In this document: positions 6,398 to 15,466 of the stretch, one piece after another | Numbering within the stretch: the first letter of the stretch is position 1 | How the letters are laid out: each line of letters starts with the position of its first letter | From: Bacillota bacterium | Lineage (GTDB): Bacteria > Bacillota_E > RBS10-35 > JAJYVN01 | Length of the DNA stretch: 16,867 bases | Direction of reading: 5' to 3' | NCBI GenBank assembly: GCA_021846605.1 | Contig: JAJZWQ010000057.1 | Location: forward strand, 1 to 16,867 | Translations under genes and position numbers: made by a program | Notes under the pieces: model-generated | The model's input: only the letters and a program-made list of their open reading frames with translations | What the model was told of the DNA's origin: nothing | Databases searched by the model: none

Positions 6398-7930
6398 CTA
6401 GTGCCGGAAGTGCCGTACGCCGGTCAGGAGCATCGCGATCCCCGCCGCGTCGCAGACCGCTACAGACTCGCGGTCCCGCTGGGCGCCGCCCGGCTGGACG
6501 ATCGCCCGGACGCCGGACGCGGCCGCCGCTTCGGCCACATCGGGGAAGGGGAAGAAGCCGTCGGAGGCCAGCACGGCGCCGCGGGCGCGCTCGCCGGCCT
6601 GGGCAAGCGCCGCCCGGGCCGGATCGATGCGGTTGGGTTGGCCGCCCCCGATCCCGAGCGTCTGGCCGTCCCGGGCAACGACGATGGCGTTGGAGCCGAC
6701 CGCCCGCGCCACCTCCCAGGCAAAGGCGAGATCCCGCATCTCCGTGGCGCTCGCTGCCGAGCGCGTGGCCAGCCGCCATTCGGTCGGGGCCGGGGGTACC
6801 CGGTCCTCGTCCTGCAGCAGCACCCCGCCAGCGACCCGCCGCAGCCGCCAGTCCAGAGGGCGGTCGGCGTCCGGCTGCGGACACGTGAGTACACGCAGGT
6901 TCTTCTTGCGGCGGAGCGCCTGCACCGCCTCCCCCGAGACCTCGGGGGCGATCAGGACCTCGAGGAAGAGCTCCCCGAGCTCCTCGGCAGTGGCCAGATC
7001 GAGGGGACGGTTCCAGGCGAGCACACCGCCGAAGATGCTGACGGGATCCGCCGCCCGGGCCCGCGCGAACGCCTGGCGGGGATCCTCGCCCAGGGCGACC
7101 CCGCAGGGTCCGGCGTGCTTGATGGCCACGCAGGCGGGCTCCTGGAAGCGCCACACGAGGTCCCAGGCCGCCTCGGCATCCATGAGGTTGTTGTACGAGA
7201 GCGGCTTGCCCTGCAACATCTTGGCGTCCAACAGGCCGACGCTACCCGGCAGGGCGTCGCGGTACAGGGCCGCCCGCTGGTGCGGGTTCTCGCCGTAGCG
7301 CAGGGGGAGCGCGCGGGTGAAGCCCAGCGCCAGCTCGGCCGGCCACTCCGGGGCCTCCCCGCCATCCAGGTCGCCCAGGGGCGATCCCCCGGCCAGCCAG
7401 GCGCTGATGGCGGCATCATAGGTGGCGGTGTGGCGGAAGGCCGCCAGGGCCAGCCGCCGGCGCTCGGCGAGGTCGGGGCCACCGGCGCGCAGGGCATCCA
7501 GGACCCGGTCGTAGTCGCCGGGGGAAGAGACCACCGTCACGTGCGCGTGGTTCTTGGCCGCCGCCCGCAGAAGCGCCACACCGCCGATGTCGATGGTCTC
7601 GATGTCCGGCCGCTGCCGGAAGGGATAAAGGTTGACCGCCACCAGCGCGAACGGCTCGGCGCCGACCCGCTGGAGGTCGGCCATGTCATCCGGCTGATCG
7701 GGACGCGCCAGGATGGCGGCGTGGATCTGGACCTGGAGCGTCTTGACGCGCCCGCCCAGCAGGGCCGGGTATCCCCCCAGGTCCTCCATGCCACGCACCG
7801 GGATACCCGCCTGCCCGATGGCCTCCATTGTCCCGCCGGACGAATAGAGCTCCCATCCCAGATCGGCAAGGCCCCGAGCGAACGGGACAATCCCCGCCTT
7901 GTCCCACACGGAGAGCAGGGCTCTAGGCAC
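6398..7930 (-). CDS. purH: Bifunctional AICAR formyltransferase / IMP cyclohydrolase
   Basis: PurH performs the last two steps to IMP: formylation of AICAR with 10-formyl-THF, then ring closure. At 510 residues it is full length. The N-terminal MGS-like cyclohydrolase part has SSGGT (30-34), GGRVKTLQ (59-66) and the VAVNLYPF strand (97-104). The transformylase part has RYGENPHQRAALY (211-223), LSYNNLMDAEAAWDLV (244-259), the catalytic Lys-His at 271-272 in KHAGPCG (Bacillus has KHTNPCG), SDGFFPFPD (456-464) and the C-terminal TGVRHFRH. The GTG at 7930 overlaps the purN stop by 8 nt and has GGAGGAGG about 9 nt upstream. The overlap implies translational coupling with purN. Confidence 0.97.
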   Translation of the reverse strand: MPRALLSVWDKAGIVPFARGLADLGWELYSSGGTMEAIGQAGIPVRGMEDLGGYPALLGGRVKTLQVQIHAAILARPDQPDDMADLQRVGAEPFALVAVNLYPFRQRPDIETIDIGGVALLRAAAKNHAHVTVVSSPGDYDRVLDALRAGGPDLAERRRLALAAFRHTATYDAAISAWLAGGSPLGDLDGGEAPEWPAELALGFTRALPLRYGENPHQRAALYRDALPGSVGLLDAKMLQGKPLSYNNLMDAEAAWDLVWRFQEPACVAIKHAGPCGVALGEDPRQAFARARAADPVSIFGGVLAWNRPLDLATAEELGELFLEVLIAPEVSGEAVQALRRKKNLRVLTCPQPDADRPLDWRLRRVAGGVLLQDEDRVPPAPTEWRLATRSAASATEMRDLAFAWEVARAVGSNAIVVARDGQTLGIGGGQPNRIDPARAALAQAGERARGAVLASDGFFPFPDVAEAAAASGVRAIVQPGGAQRDRESVAVCDAAGIAMLLTGVRHFRH

Positions 7931-8543
7931 GCGGTTCGGCCTCCTCCATAATCTCGACTACCCGCCCGCGCCGCGCCAGGCGCCCGGCGGCAAACAGGCC
8001 CACCGCCTGGGTCAAAAGCCGCCATTCCTCCACCTGGATACGCCGGTGCAACGCCTCCGGGGTGTCCCCGGGGAGCACCGGCACGGCCGCCTGGAGCACG
8101 ATCGGGCCGGTGTCCGTGCCCCGGTCCACCAGGTGCACCGTGCAGCCACTGACGCGCACGCCGTAGGCCAGCGCCTGCGCGGGCGCATCGATCCCCGGGA
8201 AGGCGGGCAAAAGCGCGGGGTGCACGTTCAGGCACCGCCCCTCCCACACGTCCAGGAAGCGCGGCCCCAAAAGACGCATGAAACCGGCGAGGACGACCAG
8301 GCCGCAGCCGGCAGCGACACACACCTCGGCCAGGGCGGCATCGAAGGCGTCCCGGTCCGCAAACGATTTCGGCCGCAGGACGCAGGTTCGGACCCCCGCC
8401 GCCTCCGCCCGCGCCAGCGCCCCCGCGCTCGCGCGGTCAGCCACCACCAGCGCCACCTGCACGTCCAGGGTGCCCGCCGCCACGGCGTCCAGGATGGCCT
8501 GCAGGTTGCTGCCCGTTCCAGAGACCAGCACGGCGATCTTCAC
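7923..8543 (-). CDS. purN: Phosphoribosylglycinamide formyltransferase (GAR transformylase, folate-dependent)
   Basis: PurN transfers a formyl group from 10-formyl-THF to GAR. It has 206 residues. The N-terminal SGTGSNLQ (8-15) binds the substrate phosphate, and the catalytic triad of the family is visible as Asn106 and His108 in NVHPALLPAFPG and Asp144 in RGTDTGPIV, at the same numbers as in the E. coli enzyme. The start is GTG 8543, which overlaps the purM stop as GTGA; the upstream in-frame sequence is a purM shadow. The ribosome site (GGGTGAG) is weak, so expression probably relies on coupling to purM. It is distinct from the formate-dependent PurT. Confidence 0.96.
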   Translation of the reverse strand: MKIAVLVSGTGSNLQAILDAVAAGTLDVQVALVVADRASAGALARAEAAGVRTCVLRPKSFADRDAFDAALAEVCVAAGCGLVVLAGFMRLLGPRFLDVWEGRCLNVHPALLPAFPGIDAPAQALAYGVRVSGCTVHLVDRGTDTGPIVLQAAVPVLPGDTPEALHRRIQVEEWRLLTQAVGLFAAGRLARRGRVVEIMEEAEPRA

Positions 8544-9523
8544 CGGAAGCTCACCCGCCCGCTCCCCGGCAGCAGTTGGCCGATCACCCGTCCACCCGGC
8601 AGGTGGCGGAGCGCCCGGGCGCTTTCCCCCGCCGGCACGATGACACAAAAGCCGATGCCCAGATTGAATACCCGGCGCATCTCCGCTTCGGGCACGTCCC
8701 CCAGCCGCTGCAACCAGTCGAACACGGCCGGCCGCTCCCAGGCCCCGGGATCCAGGACGGCGTCGGCGTCGGGCGGCAGGGCCCGGTCGAGGTTGCCGGC
8801 AAGGCCCCCGCCGGTAATGTGCGCCATGCCGTGCACGGGGATGCCGGCGGCGCCTAACTGCGCCACATCTCCCGCGTAGAGCCGCGATGCGGCCAACAGC
8901 GCGTCGGCATGCGCACGGGGATCAATGCGGTGTTCCCGCAGGATGCGGCGCACAAGGGAAAAGCCGTTGGTGTGCAGGCCGCTGGAGGGCAGGCCGATCA
9001 CCACGTCGCCGGGCCTGCCCGAAGGGATCACCAGGCGCTTGCGTCCCACCAGGCCGACCATCGTGCCGGCCAGGTCGTAGGCGCCCTCCCGGTAAAGGTC
9101 CGGGAGCTGTGCCGTCTCCCCGCCCAAAAGCGCGCAGCCGGCGTCGCGGCAGGCGTCGGTCACACCGGCCAGCAACTCCAGCACCTGCGCCGGGTCCAGG
9201 CGCGCGACGGCGAGATAGTCCAGGAAGAAGAGCGGGGCGGCGCCGGTCGTCACCACGTCGTTGGCGCAGTGGATGACGACGTCGCGGCCCACCTCCCGGT
9301 AGCGCCCGATCTCCGCCGCCAGGAGCACCTTGGTGCCGACCGAGTCGGTGCTGGCCACCAGCACCGGCCCCTCCACATCCGGCGGCAGGCCCATGGCCCC
9401 GGAAAACAGCCCGATGCCGCCGATCACCTCCGGACGCCGCGCACCGGCGGCCAGTGCCGCGATGCGCCGGACGAGGTCGGCGTGGCCATCCAGGTCGACA
9501 CCCGCCTGCCGATACTCGCTCAA
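8540..9523 (-). CDS. purM: Phosphoribosylformylglycinamidine cyclo-ligase (AIR synthetase)
   Basis: PurM closes the imidazole ring of FGAM to give AIR with ATP. It has 327 residues, slightly shorter than the usual 345 or so because the middle of the protein is compact. Family motifs are clear: STDSVGTK (58-65), CANDV (86-90), PLFFLDYLAV (97-106), LGGETAQLPDLY (133-144), GLPSSGLHTNGFSLVR (177-192), AHITGGG (234-240) and FNLGIGF (286-292). The only in-frame start matching the conserved N-terminus (SEYRQAGVD) is TTG 9523, preceded by AAGGGG 7 nt upstream. It lies 4 nt after the purF stop and overlaps purN by 4 nt. Confidence 0.96.
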   Translation of the reverse strand: MSEYRQAGVDLDGHADLVRRIAALAAGARRPEVIGGIGLFSGAMGLPPDVEGPVLVASTDSVGTKVLLAAEIGRYREVGRDVVIHCANDVVTTGAAPLFFLDYLAVARLDPAQVLELLAGVTDACRDAGCALLGGETAQLPDLYREGAYDLAGTMVGLVGRKRLVIPSGRPGDVVIGLPSSGLHTNGFSLVRRILREHRIDPRAHADALLAASRLYAGDVAQLGAAGIPVHGMAHITGGGLAGNLDRALPPDADAVLDPGAWERPAVFDWLQRLGDVPEAEMRRVFNLGIGFCVIVPAGESARALRHLPGGRVIGQLLPGSGRVSFR

Positions 9524-9527
9524 CCCC

Positions 9528-10937
9528 TCACCCCTTTCCCACGGGCAGGGCCTGCAGCGCGTCGCGGGGCGCCACCGGATACTCCCCGCTGAAGCACGCG
9601 GTACAGAACCCGCCGTGCCCCGCGGCCCCCTCCGCCCCCTCGAGGTCCAGGAACGCCAGACTGTCGGCGCCAACCAGGTCGGCCATGTCCGCCGGCGTGC
9701 GGCCCGGTGCCAACAGATCCCTGGCCCGGGGGATGTCGATACCGTAGTAGCAGGCGTGGATGAAGGCTGGCGAGGCGACCCGCAGGTGCACCTCGCGGGC
9801 GCCGGCGCGCCGGACAAGCTGGATGATGTGCCGGGAGGTGGTCCCGCGGACGACGGAGTCCTCCACCAGGACCACGCGCTTGCCCGCCACCACCGCCGGG
9901 ACCGCATTGAGCTTCATGCGCACGGCCGCCTCGCGCAGCCCCTGGGCCGGCTGGATGAAGGTGCGGCCGACGTAACGGTTCTTGATCAAGCCCAGTTCGT
10001 ACGGGATCTGGGCCTCCTCGGCGTAGCCCACCGCCGCCGAGATGCCGGAATCGGGCACGCCGACGACGACGTCGGCATCCACGGGCGCCTGCCGCGCCAG
10101 GCGGCGGCCCATCTGCTTGCGTACCAGGTGGACGTTCCGGCCCTGCAGGTCGCTATCCGGGCGGGCCAGATAGATGAATTCGAACAGGCAGAGGCGCGGG
10201 GGAACGGTTGCTTCCAGCCGCACCGTCTCCAGGCCCTCCGGTCCGATCTCGATCAACTCGCCCGGCGCCACCTCGCGCACGTACTCCGCCCCGACGGCCG
10301 CCAGGGCGCAGGTCTCGGAGGCGGCCATCCACGCCTGGTCCAGACGACCCAGCACGAGGGGGCGGATGCCGTGGGGATCGCGGCAGAGCCAAATGCGGTC
10401 CGGGCCGGCGACCGCCAGGGCATAGGCACCCTCCAGCCGGTCCAGGGCCGCAAGCAGCGCCGACCGCATGTCCCGGGCACCGGAACGCGCCATCAGGTGG
10501 GCCACGATTTCCGTGTCGCTGGTGGTCTGGAAGATGGAACCCGAGGCCTCGCACTCCAGGCGCAACGCCAGGGCATTGGTCAGGTTGCCGTTATGCGCCA
10601 GGGCGACCGTGCCGCCGCCATACTGGAGCACCAGGGGCTGGGCGTTGGTCAGGGTGCTGGCCCCGGTGGTCGAGTAGCGGACATGCCCGACCGCCAGGTG
10701 CGGACGCATCCGAGCCAGCGCCTCAAGGTCCTGGGGGTGCAGCGCCTCAGACACCAGCCCCTGACCGCGCCGCGCCTCCAGGTGGTTGCCATCGGCGGCG
10801 GCGATGCCCGCAGACTCCTGCCCGCGGTGCTGCAGGGCGAACAGGGCCAGGTACGCGAGATCGACCGGCGTCGGGTGCCCGTAGACGGCGAACACGCCGC
10901 ACTTGTGGCGGAGCGCCGCGGAATCTATGCCAGACAT
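9528..10937 (-). CDS. purF: Amidophosphoribosyltransferase (glutamine PRPP amidotransferase)
   Basis: PurF commits PRPP and glutamine to purine synthesis. It has 469 residues. A 12-residue propeptide precedes Cys13 ([10 protein letters not shown]), which becomes the N-terminal nucleophile after self-cleavage as in Bacillus PurF. The glutaminase part includes HVRYSTTG (85-92) and HNGNLTN (115-121). The PRPP loop is [13 protein letters not shown] (355-367). Four cysteines at 250, 396, 445 and 448 (in RLCLFE, HACYYG and FCTACF) match the 4Fe-4S ligands of the Bacillus-type enzyme, implying oxygen-sensitive stability. ATG 10937 has GAGGTG about 8 nt upstream, and the gene overlaps the purL end by 13 nt. 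Allosteric inhibition by AMP/GMP is expected from the family. Confidence 0.97.
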   Translation of the reverse strand: MSGIDSAALRHKCGVFAVYGHPTPVDLAYLALFALQHRGQESAGIAAADGNHLEARRGQGLVSEALHPQDLEALARMRPHLAVGHVRYSTTGASTLTNAQPLVLQYGGGTVALAHNGNLTNALALRLECEASGSIFQTTSDTEIVAHLMARSGARDMRSALLAALDRLEGAYALAVAGPDRIWLCRDPHGIRPLVLGRLDQAWMAASETCALAAVGAEYVREVAPGELIEIGPEGLETVRLEATVPPRLCLFEFIYLARPDSDLQGRNVHLVRKQMGRRLARQAPVDADVVVGVPDSGISAAVGYAEEAQIPYELGLIKNRYVGRTFIQPAQGLREAAVRMKLNAVPAVVAGKRVVLVEDSVVRGTTSRHIIQLVRRAGAREVHLRVASPAFIHACYYGIDIPRARDLLAPGRTPADMADLVGADSLAFLDLEGAEGAAGHGGFCTACFSGEYPVAPRDALQALPVGKG

Positions 10938-13153
10938 CGCGGCAACACCTCTTCCCAGGTTGCAAGTCCCTCCGGGCCGATGACCGCGAGCATCCGCCCG
11001 CCCACGGCCAGGCGTAGAGTCCGGGCGGTCTCCGTCGTGACGCCCAGGCGTCGGCAGGCCAATTCCCGCTGCCGGCAAAGCTCGGTCAGGGCCGGCGCCG
11101 CCTCGGGCTGCACCAGAACGAGCACGCGCCCCGGCCCCTCGCCAAAGAGGAGGTTATCCAGGCGGGCAGCCTGCCCGCGGCCGCGCGGCCCCGGCAGGTC
11201 CACGTCCAGCCCGACCTCCGGCGCGCCGGTCAGCAACATCTCCGCCAGCGCGACGGCAAGCCCCCCCTCGGCGGCGTCGTGCGCCGCCTCCAGGGTCGCG
11301 GTCGCCAGCACTTCAAGCAGCGCGCGCTCCACCTTCCAGAGCGGCGCCAGGGGCGCGCCGCGCGGGCGTCCGCCCCGCAGTCCCTGGTACTCCGAACCGT
11401 CCAGGCGCGCGCGCCCAAGGGGCCCCAGCCCCCAGAGCTCCAGGCCGGCGCGCTTGGCCCCGCTCCCCCGGGCGGTCTCGGCCCGCGGCAACAGGCCCAG
11501 CAGGCCGATGGCGGGGGTCGGCGGGATCTGGTGCCCCTGCGTCTCGTTATAGAACGAGACGTTGCCACCGGTGACGGGGATGCCCAGCTGGCGGCATGCC
11601 ATGGCCATCCCGTCGATCGTGCGCACGAAGGCCTCCATCACCCGCGGCCGCTCGGGGCTGGCGAAATTGAGGCAGTTGGTGATACCGGCCGGCCGGGCGC
11701 CAGCGCAGCCCACGTTGCGGGCCGCCTCGGCCACCACGAGCTCGGCGCCGACGAACGGATCCAGCCCGGACATGCGCCCGCCCATGTCCAGGGTGAGGGC
11801 GATGCCCTGACCGGTGGGACGGTGGCGCAGGACGGCGGCATCCCCCGCACCCGGCGGGACGACCGTGTTGACCTGCACCTGGTGGTCGTATTGCCGGTAG
11901 AGCCAGCGCTTGCTGGCCACGGTCGGGCGGGCCAGCATCGCCAAAAAGCGCCCTTCGACCTCGCCCGGGCGCAGATCCCGGACGGCCGGCTCCCACGGCC
12001 GGGGCGGCGGCACCGACCGGCGCGGACGTCGATAGCGCGGCGCGCCATGGCTGAGGTGCCCCGCGTCGACATCCGCCAGAAGTTCCCCGCCGTGCCACAC
12101 CCGCAGGCGACCACTGTCCGTAACGCGGCCGATCCGCGCGGCCTGCAAGCCCCAGCGGGCGCAGACCGCCTCCACGCGGGGGGCGTCGGCGGGCTCCACC
12201 GTCAGGAGCATCCGCTCCTGCGATTCCGAGAGCATGATCTCATACGCGCTCATGCCGGGTTCGCGGCAAGGCACGGCGTCCAGGTCCAGGTCGACGCCGG
12301 TACCGGCGCGCCCGGCCGTTTCCGAGGCCGCCGACGTGATCCCGGCGGCGCCAAGGTCATTGAGGCCGCGCAGCAGGCCCGCGGCCGCCAACTCCAGGCA
12401 CGCCTCGATCAGGAGCTTGCCGACGAACGGGTCGCCCACCTGAACGGCCGGGCGCATGCTGGCGGCCTCGGCCGCAAAGCCGCGCGAGGCCAGCAGGCTG
12501 GCGCCGTGGATGCCGTCCCGGCCGGTGCGGTTGCCGATCAGCAGCAGCGTGTTGCCTGGCCCGGGCGCGACCCCGCGCAGGATGTGTTCTGCGCGCAGGG
12601 TGCCCACGCACATGACGTTCACCAGGGGGTTGCCGGTGTAGTCGGGGTCGAACGTCGTCTCGCCGCCGACGGTCGGCACCCCCACGCAGTTGCCGTAGTG
12701 CGCGATGCCCGCCGTGACCCCGGCGGCCAGGTAGCGGTTGCGCGCCGTCGTAGGCGGCCCAAAGCGCAGGCCGTCCAGCAGGGCGACGGGCCGTGCGCCC
12801 ATCGTGAAGATGTCGCGGAGGATGCCACCCACCCCCGTGGCCGCCCCCTGGAACGGTTCGACAGCGGAGGGGTGGTTGTGCGACTCGATCCGCAGGGCGA
12901 CAGCCCAGCCATCGCCCAGATCGAGTACGCCGGCGTTCTCCCCGGGCCCGACCAGCACCTGGGACCCGCTGGCGGGCAGTCGGCCCAGGTAGGCGCGCGA
13001 GGACTTATACGAGCAATGCTCAGACCACATGGCCCCGAACATCCCCAGTTCGGTGTCCGTGGGCTCCCGGTCCAGTCGCCGCGTGATGTCCCGATATTCG
13101 GCCGCGGAGAGGCCGACCGCTCCTGCCCGCGCCGCTCCCGTCGTCGCGTTCAG
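10925..13153 (-). CDS. purL: Phosphoribosylformylglycinamidine synthase subunit PurL (apparent CTG start)
   Basis: This is the large ATP-dependent subunit of FGAM synthase, which works with PurS and the glutaminase PurQ. The visible motifs are [17 protein letters not shown] (34-50), [11 protein letters not shown] (90-100), [12 protein letters not shown] (103-114), GRDGIHGAS (211-219), LSESQERML (308-316) and, in the second half, [12 protein letters not shown] and AHDAAEGGL. The conserved N-terminus ([23 protein letters not shown]) extends well upstream of the first internal ATG, yet the only standard upstream start is GTG 13201, inside purQ and without a ribosome site. CTG 13153 has AAGGGAGG 8 nt upstream, overlaps the purQ stop as CTGA and gives 742 residues, the same length as I recall for B. 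subtilis PurL. The CTG start is inference; the gene identity is certain. Confidence 0.95.
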   Translation of the reverse strand: MNATTGAARAGAVGLSAAEYRDITRRLDREPTDTELGMFGAMWSEHCSYKSSRAYLGRLPASGSQVLVGPGENAGVLDLGDGWAVALRIESHNHPSAVEPFQGAATGVGGILRDIFTMGARPVALLDGLRFGPPTTARNRYLAAGVTAGIAHYGNCVGVPTVGGETTFDPDYTGNPLVNVMCVGTLRAEHILRGVAPGPGNTLLLIGNRTGRDGIHGASLLASRGFAAEAASMRPAVQVGDPFVGKLLIEACLELAAAGLLRGLNDLGAAGITSAASETAGRAGTGVDLDLDAVPCREPGMSAYEIMLSESQERMLLTVEPADAPRVEAVCARWGLQAARIGRVTDSGRLRVWHGGELLADVDAGHLSHGAPRYRRPRRSVPPPRPWEPAVRDLRPGEVEGRFLAMLARPTVASKRWLYRQYDHQVQVNTVVPPGAGDAAVLRHRPTGQGIALTLDMGGRMSGLDPFVGAELVVAEAARNVGCAGARPAGITNCLNFASPERPRVMEAFVRTIDGMAMACRQLGIPVTGGNVSFYNETQGHQIPPTPAIGLLGLLPRAETARGSGAKRAGLELWGLGPLGRARLDGSEYQGLRGGRPRGAPLAPLWKVERALLEVLATATLEAAHDAAEGGLAVALAEMLLTGAPEVGLDVDLPGPRGRGQAARLDNLLFGEGPGRVLVLVQPEAAPALTELCRQRELACRRLGVTTETARTLRLAVGGRMLAVIGPEGLATWEEVLPRCLA

Positions 13154-13854
13154 GCCGGCCGCCTCCCTTGGGACCAGATCAGGGCCGAGCGCAGGATGCA
13201 CGCGCCGTCGGCGCTGCCCAGGATGGCTTCGGCCGCGCGCTCGGGGTGCGGCATCAGGCCGACCACGTTGCCGCCGGCATCGACCACGCCGGCGATGTTG
13301 TCCACCGAGCCGTTCGGGTTGGCGGCCGGGGTGGGGGCACCGGACGCATCGCAGTACCGGAACGCGACCCCTCCGCGCGCCTGAAGCGCCGCCAACTCCG
13401 GCTCCGCCAGCCAGTAGCTGCCCTCGCCGTGCGCGATGGGAAGCTCCAACCGCTGGCCCGCGCCACACGCCCCGGTCCAGGCGGTCCGGGCGTTCTCCAC
13501 CCGCACCCCCACCGTCTCGCAACGGAAGTGGAGGTCGCGGTTGCGCATCAGGGCACCGGGCAGGAGGCCCGCCTCGCAGAGAATCTGAAAGCCGTTGCAG
13601 ATCCCGAGCACCGGCTGGCCGCGGCGCGCCGCCGCGACGACGGCCCGCATCACCGGCGAAAAGCGGCAGAGGGCTCCGCATCGCAGGTAGTCACCGTAGG
13701 CAAAGCCGCCGGGGAGGAGGATCGCGTCCGCCCCCCCCAGATCGGCGTCCTGGTGCCAGACCAGCGTGGCCGCGTGCCCGGTGACCTGCTCCCAGGCGTA
13801 GGCGGCGTCCCGGTCGCAGTTGCTGCCGGGAAAGACGATCACGGCCAGGCGCAT
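13150..13854 (-). CDS. purQ: Phosphoribosylformylglycinamidine synthase subunit PurQ (glutaminase)
   Basis: PurQ is a class I glutamine amidotransferase that supplies ammonia to PurL. It has 234 residues. The start motif FPGSNCDRD (8-16) and [16 protein letters not shown] (47-62) are typical. The nucleophile is Cys86 in LGICNGFQ, and His203 and Glu205 lie in MPHPER, completing the catalytic triad. AHGEGSYW (141-148) is also conserved. ATG 13854 is preceded by GGAAGGGG with a 10-nt spacer and lies 22 nt after purS. The TGA stop is shared with the proposed CTG start of purL. Confidence 0.97.
   Translation of the reverse strand: MRLAVIVFPGSNCDRDAAYAWEQVTGHAATLVWHQDADLGGADAILLPGGFAYGDYLRCGALCRFSPVMRAVVAAARRGQPVLGICNGFQILCEAGLLPGALMRNRDLHFRCETVGVRVENARTAWTGACGAGQRLELPIAHGEGSYWLAEPELAALQARGGVAFRYCDASGAPTPAANPNGSVDNIAGVVDAGGNVVGLMPHPERAAEAILGSADGACILRSALIWSQGRRPA
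13151..13169 (-). promoter_or_regulatory. Shine-Dalgarno site and CTG start codon of purL
   Basis: On the minus strand AAGGGAGG (13162-13169) is followed by 8 nt and CTG (13151-13153), the first two bases of purQ's TGA being shared. No ATG, GTG or TTG in the purL frame lies between GTG 13201 and the internal ATG of the ELGMF motif. Confidence 0.55.
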
Positions 13855-13876
13855 GCGCCAGATGCCCCTTCCCGTT

Positions 13877-14137
13877 TCAGGCTTCGGGGCCCGATAGCGC
13901 GATCCGGTAGGTCTCCATCACCGGGTTGGCCAAAAGCTCCTCGCACATCCGCTGGACCTTGGCGCGCGCGCCGGCGGCGTCCTCGGCCTCCAGTTCCAGG
14001 CGGACGTGCTTGCCGACCCGCACCTGCCGCACACCGGCATGCCCGAGCTGCCGCAGGCCGTCGGCGACGGCCTGCCCCTGGGGGTCCAGGGCCCCGGGCT
14101 TGAGGTGGATCTCCACCGCCGCCACGAACACCGGCAT
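13877..14137 (-). CDS. purS: Phosphoribosylformylglycinamidine synthase subunit PurS
   Basis: This is an 86-residue small subunit that bridges PurL and PurQ so ammonia can pass between them. The typical pattern is visible: a first strand with VAAVEIHLKPGALDPQG (5-21), then VADGLRQLGHAGVRQVRVGKH (24-44), and LANPVMETYRI (69-79) near the end. ATG 14137 is preceded by GGGAGG with a 7-nt spacer and lies 2 nt after the purB stop. The same frame is open far upstream, but that part is a shadow of purB. In Bacillus purC would stand between purB and purS; here there is no room for it. Confidence 0.95.
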   Translation of the reverse strand: MPVFVAAVEIHLKPGALDPQGQAVADGLRQLGHAGVRQVRVGKHVRLELEAEDAAGARAKVQRMCEELLANPVMETYRIALSGPEA

Positions 14138-14139
14138 CC

Positions 14140-15447
14140 CTACGCCTCCCCCAGACCGAGTCGGTTCAGAATCTCTGGGACGTGACGCAGTTGCTGGCGC
14201 AGGTCGAAGCAGGCGGCCAACTGCGCGGCCCCCAGCGCCGCCTGCACGCGCGGATCCGCCGCCAGGCGCGCCTGGAAGTCCGGGCCGGCCGGATCGCCCC
14301 AGGCAGCCATGGCCTGTTCCTGCACGATGCCGTAGGCCGCCTCCCGCGAGAGTCCGGCACTGGCCAGGGCGAGGAGCACCTGCCCCGAGGCCCAGAGGCC
14401 CCGGGTCCGGCCCAGGTTGGCGGCCATCGCCTCGGGGTAGACATGCATACCGGCGATGATGCCGCGGGCCAGATCCAGCATATAGTCCAGCGCGATGGCG
14501 GCATCCGGCAGGATGATGCGCTCGGCCGAGGAGTGGGAGATGTCCCGCTCGTGCCACAGCACCTGGTCCTGCAGGGCCGTCACCGCATGGCCGCGGATCA
14601 GGCGGGCCAGGCCCGCCAGCCGCTCGCACTTCTCCGGGTTGCGCTTGTGGGGCATGGAACTGGAGCCCTTCTGCCCGGCACGGAACGGCTCCTCGACCTC
14701 CCGCACCTCGGTGCGCTGCATACCACGGATCTCCGTGCCGATGAAATCGAGCGTGCCGGCTACGACCGCCAGCGTGGAAAGCCACATGGCGTGCCGGTCG
14801 CGGGGCACGATCTGGGTGCTGCCGTCACAGGGCGCCAGGCCCAGCTTGGCGCAGACGTAGCCCTCCACGCGCGGATCACAGCCGGCGAAGGTGCCGACCG
14901 GGCCGGAAAGCTTGCCGGTGGCGACCTCGGCGCGCGCGGCCTCCAGGCGCCGCCGGTCCCGGGACAATTCGGCGTGCCAGCGCGCCAACTTCAGGCCGAA
15001 GGTGATCGGCTCGGCGTGCACCCCGTGCGTCCGCCCGATCATGGGCAGGTCCCGCCAGCGGCGCACCTGCGGGGCCAGCGCCGCCAAGACCTGGTCCACG
15101 TCGGCAATGAGCAGGTCGGTGGCCCGCGTCAGCTGGACGGCCAGAGCGGTGTCCACCACGTCGTTGGACGTCAGGCCGAAGTGCAGCCACCGGCCGGCCG
15201 GTCCGGCGCCCTCGGCGACCCCCTCCACGAACGACGCCAGATCGTGCCCCGTGCGCGCCTCGATCTCGGCGATGCGCGCCGGATCCAGCCGCGCGCGCGC
15301 CCGTAGCTCGGCCGCGTCCTCCCGGGGAAGGCGACCGATCTCGGCCCAGCCCTCCGCGGCCAAAAGCTCCACTTCCAGCCACAGCCGCAGCCGCTGGGCG
15401 TCCGACCAGATCTCGCCCATGGCTGGCCGGGTATAGCGGGGGATCAC
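14140..15447 (-). CDS. purB: Adenylosuccinate lyase
   Basis: PurB splits SAICAR to AICAR and adenylosuccinate to AMP, releasing fumarate. It is about 435 residues. Conserved pieces of the fumarase/aspartase superfamily include HFGLTSNDVVDTAL (about 90-103), MIGRTHGVHAEPITFGLK with the catalytic His, and the signature loop GSSSMPHKRNPEKCE; WHERDISHSSAERIILPDA follows. The start is GTG 15447, because GGAGGG (15454-15459) is 6 nt from it but touches the in-frame ATG at 15453. The GTG also gives VIPRYTRPAMGEIW, matching the usual short N-terminus. It lies 19 nt after purE and 2 nt before purS. Confidence 0.96.
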   Translation of the reverse strand: MIPRYTRPAMGEIWSDAQRLRLWLEVELLAAEGWAEIGRLPREDAAELRARARLDPARIAEIEARTGHDLASFVEGVAEGAGPAGRWLHFGLTSNDVVDTALAVQLTRATDLLIADVDQVLAALAPQVRRWRDLPMIGRTHGVHAEPITFGLKLARWHAELSRDRRRLEAARAEVATGKLSGPVGTFAGCDPRVEGYVCAKLGLAPCDGSTQIVPRDRHAMWLSTLAVVAGTLDFIGTEIRGMQRTEVREVEEPFRAGQKGSSSMPHKRNPEKCERLAGLARLIRGHAVTALQDQVLWHERDISHSSAERIILPDAAIALDYMLDLARGIIAGMHVYPEAMAANLGRTRGLWASGQVLLALASAGLSREAAYGIVQEQAMAAWGDPAGPDFQARLAADPRVQAALGAAQLAACFDLRQQLRHVPEILNRLGLGEA

Positions 15448-15453
15448 GCGCAT

Positions 15454-15459
15454 CCCTCC
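15454..15459 (-). promoter_or_regulatory. Shine-Dalgarno site deciding the purB start
   Basis: GGAGGG on the minus strand directly abuts ATG 15453 (zero spacer) but is 6 nt from GTG 15447, favouring the GTG. Confidence 0.55.
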
Positions 15460-15466
15460 AGTAGGT

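Noticed and set aside
6401..13384. Very long open frames on the plus strand opposite the purine genes (for example 6401-7951, 9330-11552, 11279-13384)
   Set aside because: They are antisense to unmistakable pur genes, their translations are rich in Arg/Gly/Ala/Pro/His without recognisable motifs, and long spurious frames are expected at this GC content.
13154..13681. Upstream in-frame extension of PurL
   Set aside because: It is the shadow of purQ; PurL homologues have no such N-terminal domain.
14138..14785. Upstream in-frame extension of PurS that would give a 302-residue protein
   Set aside because: It overlaps purB and is not conserved; ATG 14137 has a strong ribosome site and gives the normal 86-residue PurS.
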